This document shows positions 1 through 9,081 of a DNA stretch of 64,000 nucleotides, in pieces. The DNA is from Bradyrhizobium sp. AZCC 1719 (lineage in GTDB: Bacteria > Pseudomonadota > Alphaproteobacteria > Rhizobiales > Xanthobacteraceae): assembly GCF_036924525.1 (NCBI RefSeq), contig NZ_JAZHRU010000001.1, positions 3,563,001 to 3,627,000 on the forward strand. The letters are read 5' to 3'. Positions within the stretch are counted from its first letter, which is position 1. The number at the start of each line of letters is the position of its first letter. Below the pieces are notes generated by a model. That model made no database searches. It had not been told where the DNA came from and was given only the letters and a program-made list of their open reading frames with translations. A program made the translations under genes and the position numbers.

Positions 1-4
1 GCTC

Positions 5-298
5 TTGTCCAAGTGTTACGTCAGATGCGTCTTCAGGGCGAGCCATCCCGGAGGAGGGGGCAGAACAACAGCGTCCGCTACCCGGCCCGAAGCTGAACGC
101 CCGGCGGACAGCCCGTTGACGATCGAGGATGTGATCGCAACCGCTCAAGGAGGGATCGCGGGCTACAAGAAGCCCAAGCACGTCTTCCTGGTCGATGACC
201 TCCCGCGAAACGGTACCGGCAAAGTCTTGAAACACGAGCTGCGTATGCGCGCGGAACGATGGCTGCGTCCTCCGTCTGAAGCGACCCCGACGCGCTGA
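5..298 (+). pseudogene. C-terminal fragment of an AMP-binding acyl-CoA synthetase
   Basis: The last ~60 residues match the C-terminal cap domain of AMP-forming acyl-CoA synthetases: an LTIEDV helix, then AGYKKPKH, then DDLPRNGTGKVLK, which carries the conserved catalytic lysine. The preceding ~35 residues (Gly/Arg/Ala-rich) do not look like the family, and neither other forward frame continues the domain. The large N-terminal adenylation domain is absent or lies outside the window. I read it as the decayed 3' end of a ligase gene. The window edge prevents proof that it is not an intact gene with a poorly conserved stretch. A truncated SDR gene follows in the same direction, so both look like leftovers of an older operon. 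Confidence 0.6.
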
Positions 299-353
299 TC
301 GAGCGCAAGACCGTCCGTGCAATATCGCCAAGGTAAGGCCGGAGAGGGTGGCC

Positions 354-500
354 ATGAATCAGGAACCTGGAGTCGCGTTGCTGGTGGGAGTCGGCGACGC
401 AATCGGAGCCGCCGTCGCGCGCCGCTTCGCGGCCGCGAACTACAAGGTATGCATCACAGCATTACCGTGGTCCGGATTGCAGCAGCATCCTGCTTCTTGA
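354..500 (+). pseudogene. Truncated short-chain dehydrogenase (N-terminal Rossmann piece only)
   Basis: An ATG at 354 opens a 48-codon frame starting MNQEPGVALLVGVGDAIGAA, followed by VARRFAAANYKVC. This is the first beta-alpha-beta unit of a classical SDR with a glycine-rich NAD(P)-binding loop. After about residue 34 the similarity stops and a TGA follows at 498. The Tyr-x3-Lys catalytic region and ~200 residues are missing. The loss of homology near position 457 marks a breakpoint just before the promoter region of the Rieske operon. Confidence 0.6.
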
Positions 501-535
501 TTGGGCTTGAAAGCGGCAATAGGCGGTGCTAATAG

Positions 536-556
536 TTAAACGGTCGTTCGGATTAT
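536..556. promoter_or_regulatory. Putative TetR operator upstream of the Rieske operon
   Basis: The core AACGGTCGTTCGGATTAT matches the site read on the minus strand at 14920-14940 at 17 of 21 positions (consensus core AACGGWCRKTCGGATTAT). It lies 65 nt before the oxygenase start, as the second copy lies before the divergently placed transport operon. The match includes the region between the likely -35 and -10 boxes. Regulation by the TetR protein at 15094 is inferred. Confidence 0.5.
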
Positions 557-620
557 TTATGGCGCCGGCGCACCCCGCTGAGGACGGCGGCGGCTTGGCC
601 TGCGTGTGGGAGGAGCAGCG

Positions 621-1880
621 ATGAACGTGATGCCGCGCGCGTCGCAGTGGAAGGAGTTGATCCGCGCCGATCGGGTGCACGGCTCGCTCTACAGCGATCC
701 GGCGATCTTCGAGGCCGAACTGCAGAACATTTGGTACCGCACCTGGGTCTATGTCGGGCACGAGAGCGAGGTGCCGAACGCCAACGACTACGTCGTCAAG
801 TCGATCGGCCCGCAATCTGTCATCATGACCCGCGACGAGCAGGGCAGGGTCAATCTGTTGCTCAACCGCTGTTCGCACCGCGGCAATCAGGTCTGCTCCT
901 ACGACCGTGGCAACGCGCGTTCCTTTACCTGCCCATTTCACTCCTGGACTTTTGCCAATGACGGCCGGCTGGTCGGCTATGCATTTCCCGATGGCTATGA
1001 GGGCCAGGACAAGTCGCAGCTTGCGCTCGGCCGCGTCACCCGCGTGGAATCCTATCGCGGTTTCGTGTTCGGATCCTTTGCCGCGGAAGGGCCGACATTG
1101 AAGGAACATCTCGGAGGCGCCGCGGAGACGATCGATCGCCTGGTGCGCACGTCGCCGGAGGGGGAAGTCGAGATCACGGCAGGTTTTCTCAAGCACCGCG
1201 TGAAAGCCAACTGGAAATTCATCCTTGAGAACGAGTGCGATGGTTATCATCCGGCCTTCGTGCACTCGTCGATCTTCGGCGTTGCCGACAGCGCGATCGG
1301 AAAACTCTATGGCGGCGCGTCCACCGCGCTGACGCGCGACTATGGTGGTGGCCACACCGAAATCGACCTGCGCCCCGAGTTTCGCAAGCGCGATGCGCCC
1401 ATGAGCTGGTTCGGCACAACGGCCGAGCGGTTGCCGGACTATGCCGCGCGCATGAATGCGGCCTATGGCGACAAGGCAGCGCGCGAGATCATGATCGACG
1501 GCACGCCGCATGTGATGATCTTCCCAAACCTGTTCATCGCCGAAATCCAGATGTTCGTGATCCAGCCGCTCGCCGTCGACGACAGCGTGCAGCACGTCAC
1601 CGCGCTGCAGTTCAAGAGCGCTCCCGACCTGAACCGCCGCCTGCGGCAGCAGACCATGGGCTCGGTCGGCCCCGCCGGTTTCCTGCTGGCCGACGATTCC
1701 GAAATGTACGAGCGCTGCCACCGCGGCGTACTGGCGCGCAACCCGGAATGGATCTACCTCGGCCGCGGCGAGAAGCGCGAGCGCACCGACGAGCACGGCT
1801 ACAAGGTCGGCCATGTCACCGACGAGATTCCCTCGCGCGGAATCTGGCGTCACTATCGCGAATTGATGGAGGCGCGCTGA
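621..1880 (+). CDS. Rieske ring-hydroxylating oxygenase, large (alpha) subunit
   Basis: This is a 419-residue terminal oxygenase subunit that would hydroxylate an aromatic or related ring using electrons from a separate reductase. The Rieske [2Fe-2S] ligands are Cys84-x-His86 and Cys104-x2-His107. The mononuclear iron site is Asp207-x2-His210-x4-His215, the same spacing as in naphthalene dioxygenase. The ATG at 621 is chosen over a GTG at 606 because GGAGGAG sits correctly before it. The small subunit follows with a 1-nt overlap. No dedicated ferredoxin or reductase gene is present in the cluster, so electrons must come from elsewhere or from a non-obvious partner. Substrate is not deducible. 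The CoA-type neighbours suggest an aromatic or alicyclic acid. Confidence 0.9.
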   Translation: MNVMPRASQWKELIRADRVHGSLYSDPAIFEAELQNIWYRTWVYVGHESEVPNANDYVVKSIGPQSVIMTRDEQGRVNLLLNRCSHRGNQVCSYDRGNARSFTCPFHSWTFANDGRLVGYAFPDGYEGQDKSQLALGRVTRVESYRGFVFGSFAAEGPTLKEHLGGAAETIDRLVRTSPEGEVEITAGFLKHRVKANWKFILENECDGYHPAFVHSSIFGVADSAIGKLYGGASTALTRDYGGGHTEIDLRPEFRKRDAPMSWFGTTAERLPDYAARMNAAYGDKAAREIMIDGTPHVMIFPNLFIAEIQMFVIQPLAVDDSVQHVTALQFKSAPDLNRRLRQQTMGSVGPAGFLLADDSEMYERCHRGVLARNPEWIYLGRGEKRERTDEHGYKVGHVTDEIPSRGIWRHYRELMEAR

Positions 1881-2374
1881 TGCTGTCGCGCGAGAGCGAC
1901 GCCACGCTGTTGAATGCCGTCACCGCCTTCATCTACAGGGAGGCGCGCTTTCAGGACGAGCATCAATATGAGGCCTGGGAAGCGCTGTGGACCGACGACG
2001 GGGTCTACTGGGTGCCGGCCAACGGCGTTGACATCGATCCGGAAAAGGAGATGTCGATCATCTACGACAATCGCTCGCGCATCGCCTTGCGCGTCAGGCA
2101 GTTGATGACGGGCAAGCATCATACCCAATCGCCGCAATCGCGGCTGCGGCGGCTCGTCTCCAACATCGAACTTCTGGACCGGCAGCCGGGCGGCGACATA
2201 TCGGTCGCCAGCAACAGCATGATCTTCGAGTCAAGCCTGCGTGACGACACAGTGTGGGCCGCACGTAACGAGTATCGTCTGCGCCATGTCGATGGCGAGC
2301 TGCGGATGGCCTACAAGAAGGTGGTGCTGGTCAACAACGAGAAAGCGCTGTTCACGCTTTCCTTCCTGATCTGA
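1880..2374 (+). CDS. Ring-hydroxylating oxygenase, small (beta) subunit
   Basis: A 164-residue protein of the aromatic-ring-hydroxylating dioxygenase beta family (NTF2-like cone fold), which packs against the alpha subunit and is mainly structural. Family features are the N-terminal EARFQDEHQYEAWEALW helix region, the WVPANG strand and the terminal YKKVVLVNNEKALFTLSFL strands. Length is normal for the family. Its ATG overlaps the alpha-subunit stop by one base (TGATG), implying translational coupling and equal production of the two subunits. Confidence 0.88.
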   Translation: MLSRESDATLLNAVTAFIYREARFQDEHQYEAWEALWTDDGVYWVPANGVDIDPEKEMSIIYDNRSRIALRVRQLMTGKHHTQSPQSRLRRLVSNIELLDRQPGGDISVASNSMIFESSLRDDTVWAARNEYRLRHVDGELRMAYKKVVLVNNEKALFTLSFLI

Positions 2375-2392
2375 TCTCGGGAGAAGACGGCG

Positions 2393-3187
2393 ATGACCGA
2401 CAAGGCTCCGGTTCTGCTCGATATCAGCGATGGCATCGCGAGGTTGCGGCTTAACCGGCCGGATGTGGCGAACGGCATGAGCGCCGAATTGTTGAGCGCG
2501 CTGTGCGACGCCATCATGACCTGCCATGGCCACCCGGATCTGCGCGTGGTGCTGTTGTCGGGTGAGGGCGCCAATTTCTGCGCGGGCGGAGACGTTCGCG
2601 CCTTTGCGTCCAAAGGCGAGAAGCTGCCGGATTATATTCGTCAGGCGACGGCCTATCTGCAGAACGCGGTGACGGGCCTGCTGCGGCTGGAGGCGCCGGT
2701 GATTGCTTCCGTGCAGGGGTTTGCGGCGGGCGGCGGCGGTTTTGGGCTGGTCTGCGCCTCCGATATCGTGATCGCCGCGGAGTCGGCAAAATTTCTTGCC
2801 GGCGCGACGCGCGTGGCCATGGCGCCGGATGCCGGCGTGTCGGTGACGCTGTCGCGGCTGGTCGGCCTGCGCCGGGCAATGTCGATCCTCTTGATCAATC
2901 CCGTGATCTCGGCGGCGGAAGCCCTGGAAATGGGAATCGTCACGAAGGTCGTGCCCGATGGCGAGCTTGCCGTTGCTTCGCTGACGTTGGCCAAAGAACT
3001 GGCAGCCGGCGCGCCAAAGGCGCTGGCTGCGACCAAGCGTCTGGTCTGGGCCGGGACCGGCACAAGCGTCGAACAATGCCTTTCGGAGGAAGCGCGCACG
3101 GTCGCCGAGCTTTCGGGCATGGCCGATGCCCGCGAAGGCCTTGCCGCCGTGATCGAGCGGCGCAAGCCAAAATTTACCGGACGCTAG
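2393..3187 (+). CDS. Enoyl-CoA hydratase/isomerase family protein
   Basis: A 264-residue crotonase-fold protein acting on a CoA thioester. The oxyanion-hole loops are visible as FCAGGDVRAF and GFAAGGGGFGL. At the position of the second catalytic glutamate of hydratases it reads APDAG, as in PaaG-type 1,2-epoxyphenylacetyl-CoA isomerases, which use Asp there. An isomerase or ring-opening role is therefore as likely as simple hydration. It lies 18 nt after the oxygenase beta gene and 3 nt before the SDR, in the same operon. Confidence 0.85.
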   Translation: MTDKAPVLLDISDGIARLRLNRPDVANGMSAELLSALCDAIMTCHGHPDLRVVLLSGEGANFCAGGDVRAFASKGEKLPDYIRQATAYLQNAVTGLLRLEAPVIASVQGFAAGGGGFGLVCASDIVIAAESAKFLAGATRVAMAPDAGVSVTLSRLVGLRRAMSILLINPVISAAEALEMGIVTKVVPDGELAVASLTLAKELAAGAPKALAATKRLVWAGTGTSVEQCLSEEARTVAELSGMADAREGLAAVIERRKPKFTGR

Positions 3188-3190
3188 CAA

Positions 3191-3949
3191 ATGTCCGCCA
3201 AGAGCACACTGGCTTTCGGACGGCTGGATGGCCGCCGCGCCTTCGTGTCCGGCGGCGCGAACGGCATCGGCGCGGCGATCGTGCGGAGCTTTGCGGAAGC
3301 CGGCGCCAGGGTCGCGATCGGCGATCTAGATTCGGCTAGCGCCACCGCGCTGGCCGGGCAGGTGGGGGCCGTCGCGGCGAAGCTCGACGTCAGCGATGCC
3401 GCCGCGGTGGGTGCGATGATGTCGCAACACGGCCCGTTCGATATCATCGTCAACAATGCCGGCGTCGACCAGCATGCCTTCTTCACCGACACCACGCCGC
3501 AGGACTGGGCAAGGCTGATCGGTATCAATCTCGTCTCGGCCTTTGCGTGCACGCATGCCGCCTTGCCGGCGATGCAGGCAGCTGGTTTCGGCCGCATCAT
3601 CAATATCACTTCGGAGGCCGCCCGGCTGGGCTCGAGAGGTGGCGCGGTCTATTCCGCGGCGAAGGGGGGCGTCATCGCGTTCACCAAAAGCATCGCGCGG
3701 GAGAATGCGCGCTTTTGTATCACCGCGAATGCGATCGCGCCGGGGCCGATCCGCACGCCGATGCTGGAGCAGGCGGTGGCCAAAGGCGGCGACAAATTGC
3801 TTCACGCGATGACGGAAGCGACGCTGCTGCACCGGCTCGGCGAGCCCGAGGAGGTTGCCGCGGCGGCACTTTTCCTCGCCTCCGATCAGGCCGCCTACAT
3901 CACCGGCGAGACGGTCGGCGTTTCCGGCGGCATGGGACTAAGTGCATGA
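3191..3949 (+). CDS. SDR-family NAD(P)-dependent dehydrogenase
   Basis: A 252-residue classical short-chain dehydrogenase. It has the nucleotide-binding GGANGIGAA, the NNAG motif, the catalytic Ser in INITSEAAR, and Tyr-x3-Lys in VYSAAKGG. It ends with the usual VSGG. Length is standard. An Asp at the end of the second strand (IGDLD) favours NAD over NADP. In the pathway it would oxidise the hydroxyl formed by hydration or after ring oxygenation. Its stop overlaps the next start by 4 nt (ATGA). Confidence 0.85.
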   Translation: MSAKSTLAFGRLDGRRAFVSGGANGIGAAIVRSFAEAGARVAIGDLDSASATALAGQVGAVAAKLDVSDAAAVGAMMSQHGPFDIIVNNAGVDQHAFFTDTTPQDWARLIGINLVSAFACTHAALPAMQAAGFGRIINITSEAARLGSRGGAVYSAAKGGVIAFTKSIARENARFCITANAIAPGPIRTPMLEQAVAKGGDKLLHAMTEATLLHRLGEPEEVAAAALFLASDQAAYITGETVGVSGGMGLSA

Positions 3950-4881
3950 TCCGCGCCGGCGAACAGATCGTGATAAATCCGCTCGACCAGGCGATCGCGC
4001 GCATCCGCGCGGTCTATCGGAGCTGGAACCGCGATACGCCAGTCGCGCAGATGCGCCGGGATTGGGACGCTGCCTTCGCTGGCAATGTGACCGGCGTACA
4101 TTGCGAGGCTCTCTCCATCGGCGGCATTTCCGGTGAATGGATTGTTCCGGCGCATGCGCCGTCAGCCAAGGCGGTGCTGTATTTCCACGGCGGCGGTTTT
4201 CGCATCGGATCGGTGGCGTCGCATCGCGGCCTGATTGCGCAAATCGCCGAGGCGAGCGGCTGTCGCGTACTGGCGATCGACTATCGGCTCGCGCCCGAGC
4301 ATCGGTTTCCGGCCGCGTTGGACGACGCCCTGAGTGCCTGGCGCTGGTTGCTCGACCATGGCCTGAAGCCGGCCGATATCGCCCTTGCCGGCGATTCTGC
4401 CGGCGGCAATCTCGCGCTCGCCCTTATGTGCAGCCTCCGCGACCGTGGTTTGCCGCTGCCGGCTGCATCCGCACTGATGTCGCCATGGACCGATCTCACC
4501 GCAACCGGCGCCAGTTACGAAAATCGCGCCGAGGTCGATCCGATCCATCAGCGGGCGATGATCCTGGCGCTCGCGAAGAACTATCTGGGCCAGCAGGGCG
4601 ATCCGCGCGATCCGCTGGCCTCGCCTCTGCACGCCGATCTCTCCGGACTGCCGTCGCTCCTCATTCAGGTCGGCGACCGCGAAACGGTGCGCGATGATTC
4701 GACGATGCTGGCGGACAAAGCGAGGGCTGCCGGCGTCGATGTCGGGCTTGAAGTCTGGGACGGCATGATCCACGTCTTCCAGATGTTTTCCGAGATTCCG
4801 CAAGGGCAGCAGGCGATCGGATCACTCGCAAGGTTTTTGCGTCAGCATCTTCACATCTCGGCCGAGAGGACAGCACAATGA
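3946..4881 (+). CDS. Alpha/beta hydrolase of the hormone-sensitive-lipase family
   Basis: A 311-residue esterase or lactonase. The HSL-family oxyanion motif is FHGGGF, the nucleophile elbow is GDSAGG, and the remaining triad members are the Asp in QVGDRETV and the His in GMIHVF. The start is the ATG overlapping the SDR stop, rather than any upstream in-frame ATG inside that gene. The stop in turn overlaps the acyl-CoA dehydrogenase start by 4 nt. Within the pathway it probably cleaves an ester or lactone intermediate. The substrate is unknown. Confidence 0.85.
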   Translation: MIRAGEQIVINPLDQAIARIRAVYRSWNRDTPVAQMRRDWDAAFAGNVTGVHCEALSIGGISGEWIVPAHAPSAKAVLYFHGGGFRIGSVASHRGLIAQIAEASGCRVLAIDYRLAPEHRFPAALDDALSAWRWLLDHGLKPADIALAGDSAGGNLALALMCSLRDRGLPLPAASALMSPWTDLTATGASYENRAEVDPIHQRAMILALAKNYLGQQGDPRDPLASPLHADLSGLPSLLIQVGDRETVRDDSTMLADKARAAGVDVGLEVWDGMIHVFQMFSEIPQGQQAIGSLARFLRQHLHISAERTAQ

Positions 4882-6071
4882 ACGTCATGGCCGCCGATCC
4901 CCGCCATTCGAACGAAGCCGAATTTCATTTCTCGGAGCAGCCCGGTCTTTCGGAAGAACTTCGGATGCTTCGCGAGCAAGTACGCCGCTTTGTCGAGAAG
5001 GAGGTGATACCTCATGGCGAGCAATGGGAGCGTGACGGCAAGATCCCGCGCGAAATTTTTCGCCGCATGGGCGCGCTCGGCTTCCTCGGCATGCGCCACG
5101 CCGCCGAATATGGCGGCACCGATATGGGCCCGCTGGCCTCGATGGTATTTGCCGAAGAGCTCGGCCGTTCCAGTTTCGGCGGCTTCACCTCGTCGACCCT
5201 GGTCCATACCGACATGTCGGCCGTTCACATCACGCTGCGCGGTACGGCGGAGCAGAAACAAAAATACCTGCCGGCGATCATTCGCGGCGAAGCTGTCTGT
5301 TCGATCGCCGTGACCGAGCCCGACGCGGGGTCCGACGTGGCGGGCCTGAAGACGCGCGCGCGCCGAGATGGCGATACCTGGATAATCAACGGCTCAAAAA
5401 TGTTCATCACCAATGCCGTCTATGGCGATATCATGATCGTCGCCGCGCGCACCGATCCGAACGCCAAGGGCAGCCGCGGCATTTCGCTGTTCATCGTCGA
5501 GCGCAGCACGCCGGGCATCGCGGTGGCGAAGCTCGACAAGCATGGCTGGCTTTGCTCCGACACCGCCGAAATCGCGTTCCACGACGTGCGGATCCCTGCC
5601 GGAAATCTGGTCGGCGAAGAGGACCGCGGCTTCTACGGCATAATGGAGACGTTCCAGAACGAGCGCATCTGCATCGGCGGCATTTGCGCTGGCGAATGCG
5701 CCAAGGCCATCGAGCTGACGACGAATTATGTGAAGACCCGCCAGGCTTTTGGCGGTCCGTTGTGGAACCAGCAGGGCGTGCGCCTGAAGCTGGCAACGCT
5801 GGCGACCAAGGCGGCCGCGGCAAGGGCACTGGCGTATCACGCCGCCGAACTGGCCGAGGCGGGAAAGCCCTGCGAGCGCGAAGTCTCGATGGTGAAGGCG
5901 TTGTCGCCCGAGGTGCTGCACGAGGTCGTGCATGGCTGTCTGCAACTGCACGGCGGCACCGGCTTCATGCGGGGAACGCCGATCGAGCGCATGGTGCGCG
6001 ACGCCCGCGTGCTGACCATCGGCGGCGGCGCCACCGAGGTGATGCTCGAAGAAGTCGCCAAGCGGATGTAG
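4878..6071 (+). CDS. Acyl-CoA dehydrogenase
   Basis: A 397-residue FAD-dependent acyl-CoA dehydrogenase, catalysing alpha,beta-desaturation with electron transfer to ETF. The signatures are [10 protein letters not shown] (flavin/substrate loop), the middle beta domain ending near [10 protein letters not shown], and the C-terminal [17 protein letters not shown] segment. The usual catalytic base lies near the end of the last helix region ([16 protein letters not shown]). It is the last gene of the plus-strand operon and ends 18 nt before the converging minus-strand operon, so the two transcripts meet here. Confidence 0.9.
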   Translation: MNVMAADPRHSNEAEFHFSEQPGLSEELRMLREQVRRFVEKEVIPHGEQWERDGKIPREIFRRMGALGFLGMRHAAEYGGTDMGPLASMVFAEELGRSSFGGFTSSTLVHTDMSAVHITLRGTAEQKQKYLPAIIRGEAVCSIAVTEPDAGSDVAGLKTRARRDGDTWIINGSKMFITNAVYGDIMIVAARTDPNAKGSRGISLFIVERSTPGIAVAKLDKHGWLCSDTAEIAFHDVRIPAGNLVGEEDRGFYGIMETFQNERICIGGICAGECAKAIELTTNYVKTRQAFGGPLWNQQGVRLKLATLATKAAAARALAYHAAELAEAGKPCEREVSMVKALSPEVLHEVVHGCLQLHGGTGFMRGTPIERMVRDARVLTIGGGATEVMLEEVAKRM

Positions 6072-6089
6072 GCGCGGACTTAACCACTT

Positions 6090-6836
6090 CTATGGGGCGA
6101 CCGCTTTTCCCTGACCGACCGCTCGCGGTGTGACGCCGGGCTTGAGTCGCCAGTTCGGACCGAAATCCTGCAAGGAATGAAAGAACAGCGGCTCCGTCGT
6201 CTCGATCTGCTGCAGTCTGGTTCCATACTCATCGAGATAGCGCCGCCGCACGGTCTCAGCGACGAAATTGACCGACCACGACACGAACGGCGGCAACACC
6301 TTGCAGCCCGCGTAGGCCAGTGCACCGCTCTGAATCGGCCACAGGATGACATCGAGCGCGCCGACCAACCCGTCTGCGGCGCACATATCGGGATAGGCTG
6401 CGGTGCTGGTCACGACCATGGCGCGCCGGCCTTTGAGTCCGCCGGTGTCATAGCGGCGGCCGCCGCCATAAACCGCGCCATTGACGAAGACGCGGTCGAT
6501 CCAGCCTTTCATGATGGCTGGAACCGAGAACCACCAGAGCGGAAACTGCAGGATCAGCATGTCGCACCAAAGCAGCTTCTCGATCTCGCCTGCGATGTCA
6601 TCGCTCAGGCTGCTCTTCTGGTAATTATGCTTCTGTTCACGGTCGTATTGCAGCACAGAGAGAAACCGCCGCTCGCGGAAGTCGTCGGCGGTGGCCACCG
6701 GATTGAAGCGCATGGTGTAGAGGTCGGAGATCCTGACCTCATGCCCGCACGCGGTCAGCACATCGACCGATCGCGCGAGAAGGGCACCATTGAATGACTG
6801 CGCTTCGTGATGGGCGTAGACGATCAGGACCTTCAT
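6090..6836 (-). CDS. Flavodoxin-fold NAD(P)H:quinone oxidoreductase
   Basis: A 248-residue protein of the NQO1/modulator-of-drug-activity-B type flavodoxin-like family. It starts MKVLIVYAHHEAQSFNGAL and contains the typical LILQFPLWWFSVPAIMKGW region, which binds FMN or FAD. It would carry out two-electron reduction of quinones, which fits disposal of quinonoid by-products of aromatic oxidation. It is the last gene of the minus-strand operon, 7 nt after the binding-protein gene. The ~45-residue tail after the fold core is longer than in small NQO proteins. Confidence 0.8.
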   Translation of the reverse strand: MKVLIVYAHHEAQSFNGALLARSVDVLTACGHEVRISDLYTMRFNPVATADDFRERRFLSVLQYDREQKHNYQKSSLSDDIAGEIEKLLWCDMLILQFPLWWFSVPAIMKGWIDRVFVNGAVYGGGRRYDTGGLKGRRAMVVTSTAAYPDMCAADGLVGALDVILWPIQSGALAYAGCKVLPPFVSWSVNFVAETVRRRYLDEYGTRLQQIETTEPLFFHSLQDFGPNWRLKPGVTPRAVGQGKAVAP

Positions 6837-6843
6837 GGCCGCC

Positions 6844-8001
6844 TCAGTTCACCGACTTGAAGCTGAGCGTCGAAAAATCCGCCTGCATGATCTGTAGCTT
6901 CTGGTTCGAGAAGCGCACGCCGGGGCCGAAGCTGATCGGCGCCATCACGCCGGTCTCGACGTTCTTGGTCTTCTCGAGCTCCGAAACGGTGCAGGCCCAG
7001 GTCGGCTGCTTGCCGCAGCGCTCGATCGCCGCGATCAGCACCTTTGCGGCGGCATAGCCGGTCATGGTGTAGCGGTTGATGCCCTTGAACTCGTTCTCCG
7101 ACACCAGCGGCTTTGCCTTTTCCAGAAAGGCCTTGCCGGCCGCACTCGCGAACGGCTCAACATAATCCACCGCATAGATGCCGTCGCCTGCCGGACCCAT
7201 CAGCTTGAGCACCGGCTCGACGCGGCCCGGCCAGAAGATTCCGGTCACGGGTTTCACGTTGAGCTTTTCCAGCTCCTTCATCATGGCGATGTTCTCGGCG
7301 ATGATGCCGCCGGCCAGGAAGACGTCCGCGCCGGAGCCTTTCAGTTGCAGCATGTCGGACGAAAAGTCCTGCTGGCCCTTCTTGTAGTTGCCGCTGTAGA
7401 CGACGTTGAGCTTCTTGGCCTTGACCACGGTGTCAAAACCGTCGCGCACGGTGATGCCGTAATCGTCGTCCTGCGTGATCAGGCCCCACTTCTTGCCGGG
7501 GTTCTTGTCCGCGAGATAGTTCACGAGATGGATGATGCCTTCCTCATAGGACTGGCCGACTACGAACACGTTCTTGCGCGGCGGCTCCCACAGGAATTTG
7601 ACCGGAGCGACGTCGATCACGGTTGGAATCCCGGACTTTTCCAGCACCGGCATCACGGCAATGGATTGTCCGGAGCCGGAAATGCCGAGCAGGGCAAAGG
7701 CCTTGTCGACGTCGATGACCTTCTTCACGCCCTGGATGGTGCGGGCGGTGACGTAGCCGTCGTCCTCCAGGACGTATTTGATCTTGCGGCCGTTGATGCC
7801 GCCGGCATTGTTGGCCTCCGCGATCGCGATCTTGTGGCCGATCGAGGCGGCGACGCCGAGCAGCGCCGGCGGTCCGGTCAGGGGTTCGACGTCGCCGATC
7901 ACAATCTCGGTGTCCGTTATTCCCTGTTCGGCGGCGAGCGCCACGCTGCTGGACAATGCCCCGGCGAGCAACAGCGACGCGGTCGCCAGATATGCCTTCA
8001 T
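6844..8001 (-). CDS. ABC transporter periplasmic substrate-binding protein (Liv type)
   Basis: A 385-residue type I periplasmic binding protein of the branched-chain amino-acid (Leu/Ile/Val) family. A signal peptide (residues ~1-23, cut after SVALA-A) precedes the mature start EQGITDTEIVIGD. The following LTGPPALLG segment is typical of the family. Members in such clusters often bind aromatic or dicarboxylic acids rather than amino acids. The gene follows the LivM permease by 30 nt and is downstream of the ATPases, permeases and a CoA ligase, so it is the recognition component of this importer. Confidence 0.88.
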   Translation of the reverse strand: MKAYLATASLLLAGALSSSVALAAEQGITDTEIVIGDVEPLTGPPALLGVAASIGHKIAIAEANNAGGINGRKIKYVLEDDGYVTARTIQGVKKVIDVDKAFALLGISGSGQSIAVMPVLEKSGIPTVIDVAPVKFLWEPPRKNVFVVGQSYEEGIIHLVNYLADKNPGKKWGLITQDDDYGITVRDGFDTVVKAKKLNVVYSGNYKKGQQDFSSDMLQLKGSGADVFLAGGIIAENIAMMKELEKLNVKPVTGIFWPGRVEPVLKLMGPAGDGIYAVDYVEPFASAAGKAFLEKAKPLVSENEFKGINRYTMTGYAAAKVLIAAIERCGKQPTWACTVSELEKTKNVETGVMAPISFGPGVRFSNQKLQIMQADFSTLSFKSVN

Positions 8002-8031
8002 TGTTTCCTCCCTGGTTTGTTGATTTTCCGG

Positions 8032-9078
8032 TCAGTAACGCAGCGGCCAGTGCACCCATGTCCGCCTGATGTCGTGCCACGCGCCGACCAGGCCGCGCGG
8101 CTGGAAGCGCAGGAACAGGATGATGACGAGGCCGTAGAGCATGCTCTTCAGCTCCTGCGCGCCGGTCGAGAACATCGCGTCCATCTGCGTGCTGAACAGG
8201 CTGAAGACGATCCGCGTGGCCTCCGGCAGCAGCACGATCAGGATGGTCCCGAGCACGGCGCCGAGCGCGGAGCCGAGGCCGCCGACGATCAGGATCGCCA
8301 GCGCCTCGATGCTGAGCAGGAACGGAAAGCCTTCGACGCTGACGAAAGAGAGGTAGATGCCGTACAGCGCGCCAGCGATGCCGGTGATGAAGGCGGAGGT
8401 GACGAAAGCAAGCAGCTTGTAGGCATGCAAGTTGATGCCCATGACGCGGGCGGCGGTGTCGTTATCGCGGATCGCAACAAAAGCGCGCCCGACCCGGCTG
8501 CGGCGAATATTGAGCGTCGCGAACAGGGTTACAATGGCAAAGCCGAGACAGAGATGGGTGAAGGCGGCATCGCCATCAAAACTGATGCCGAGTAGCTCCG
8601 GGCGCTGTACTGCGATGCCGCGCGCGCCGTTTGTGAGCCAGCGCACTTCCAGGATTGCCGTATTGATGATGAAGGAGAACGCCAGCGTGGTGATAGCGAG
8701 ATAGAGTCCTTTCAGGCGCAGTGACGGCGCGCCGACGATGAGGCTTGCGATCGCCGGAACGAGACCCGCACCGATAAAGCCGACCAATGGCGGCATCTGG
8801 TATTTTGAGACGAGAATGGCGTAGGCGTAGGCGCCGGTGACCAGAAAGCCGACATGGCCGAGCGAAATCAGTCCGGTATAGCCGGTAAGAATGTTCAGCC
8901 CGAGCGCGCCGACGACGGTGATCAGGATGATCGTGACAAAGGAGAGAGCGTAGGAATTCAGTGCGTAGGGCGCGACGATGAGGGCCACGACCAGCACCGC
9001 CGACCACATCCAGACCGGAGGTGAGTCGACCAGCGCGACGAGTTCGCCGTAGGTTTGTTTGTAGTCGCCGGTGCGCAT
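8032..9078 (-). CDS. ABC transporter inner-membrane permease, LivM type
   Basis: A 348-residue polytopic protein with about nine hydrophobic segments. It contains the LivM signature TGYTGLISLGHVGF followed by AYAYAIL, and a cytoplasmic coupling loop near AIRDNDTAARVMGIN that contacts the ATPase. It starts 3 nt after the LivH gene stop. It forms the translocation channel with LivH. Confidence 0.9.
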   Translation of the reverse strand: MRTGDYKQTYGELVALVDSPPVWMWSAVLVVALIVAPYALNSYALSFVTIILITVVGALGLNILTGYTGLISLGHVGFLVTGAYAYAILVSKYQMPPLVGFIGAGLVPAIASLIVGAPSLRLKGLYLAITTLAFSFIINTAILEVRWLTNGARGIAVQRPELLGISFDGDAAFTHLCLGFAIVTLFATLNIRRSRVGRAFVAIRDNDTAARVMGINLHAYKLLAFVTSAFITGIAGALYGIYLSFVSVEGFPFLLSIEALAILIVGGLGSALGAVLGTILIVLLPEATRIVFSLFSTQMDAMFSTGAQELKSMLYGLVIILFLRFQPRGLVGAWHDIRRTWVHWPLRY

Positions 9079-9081
9079 CGG

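Noticed and set aside
462..1853. A 463-residue minus-strand frame
   Set aside because: It is a shadow of the Rieske oxygenase alpha gene, with His/Arg-rich composition typical of antisense frames in high-GC DNA.
7345..8595. A 416-residue plus-strand frame
   Set aside because: Shadow of the binding-protein and permease genes on the minus strand, which have complete families and correct starts.
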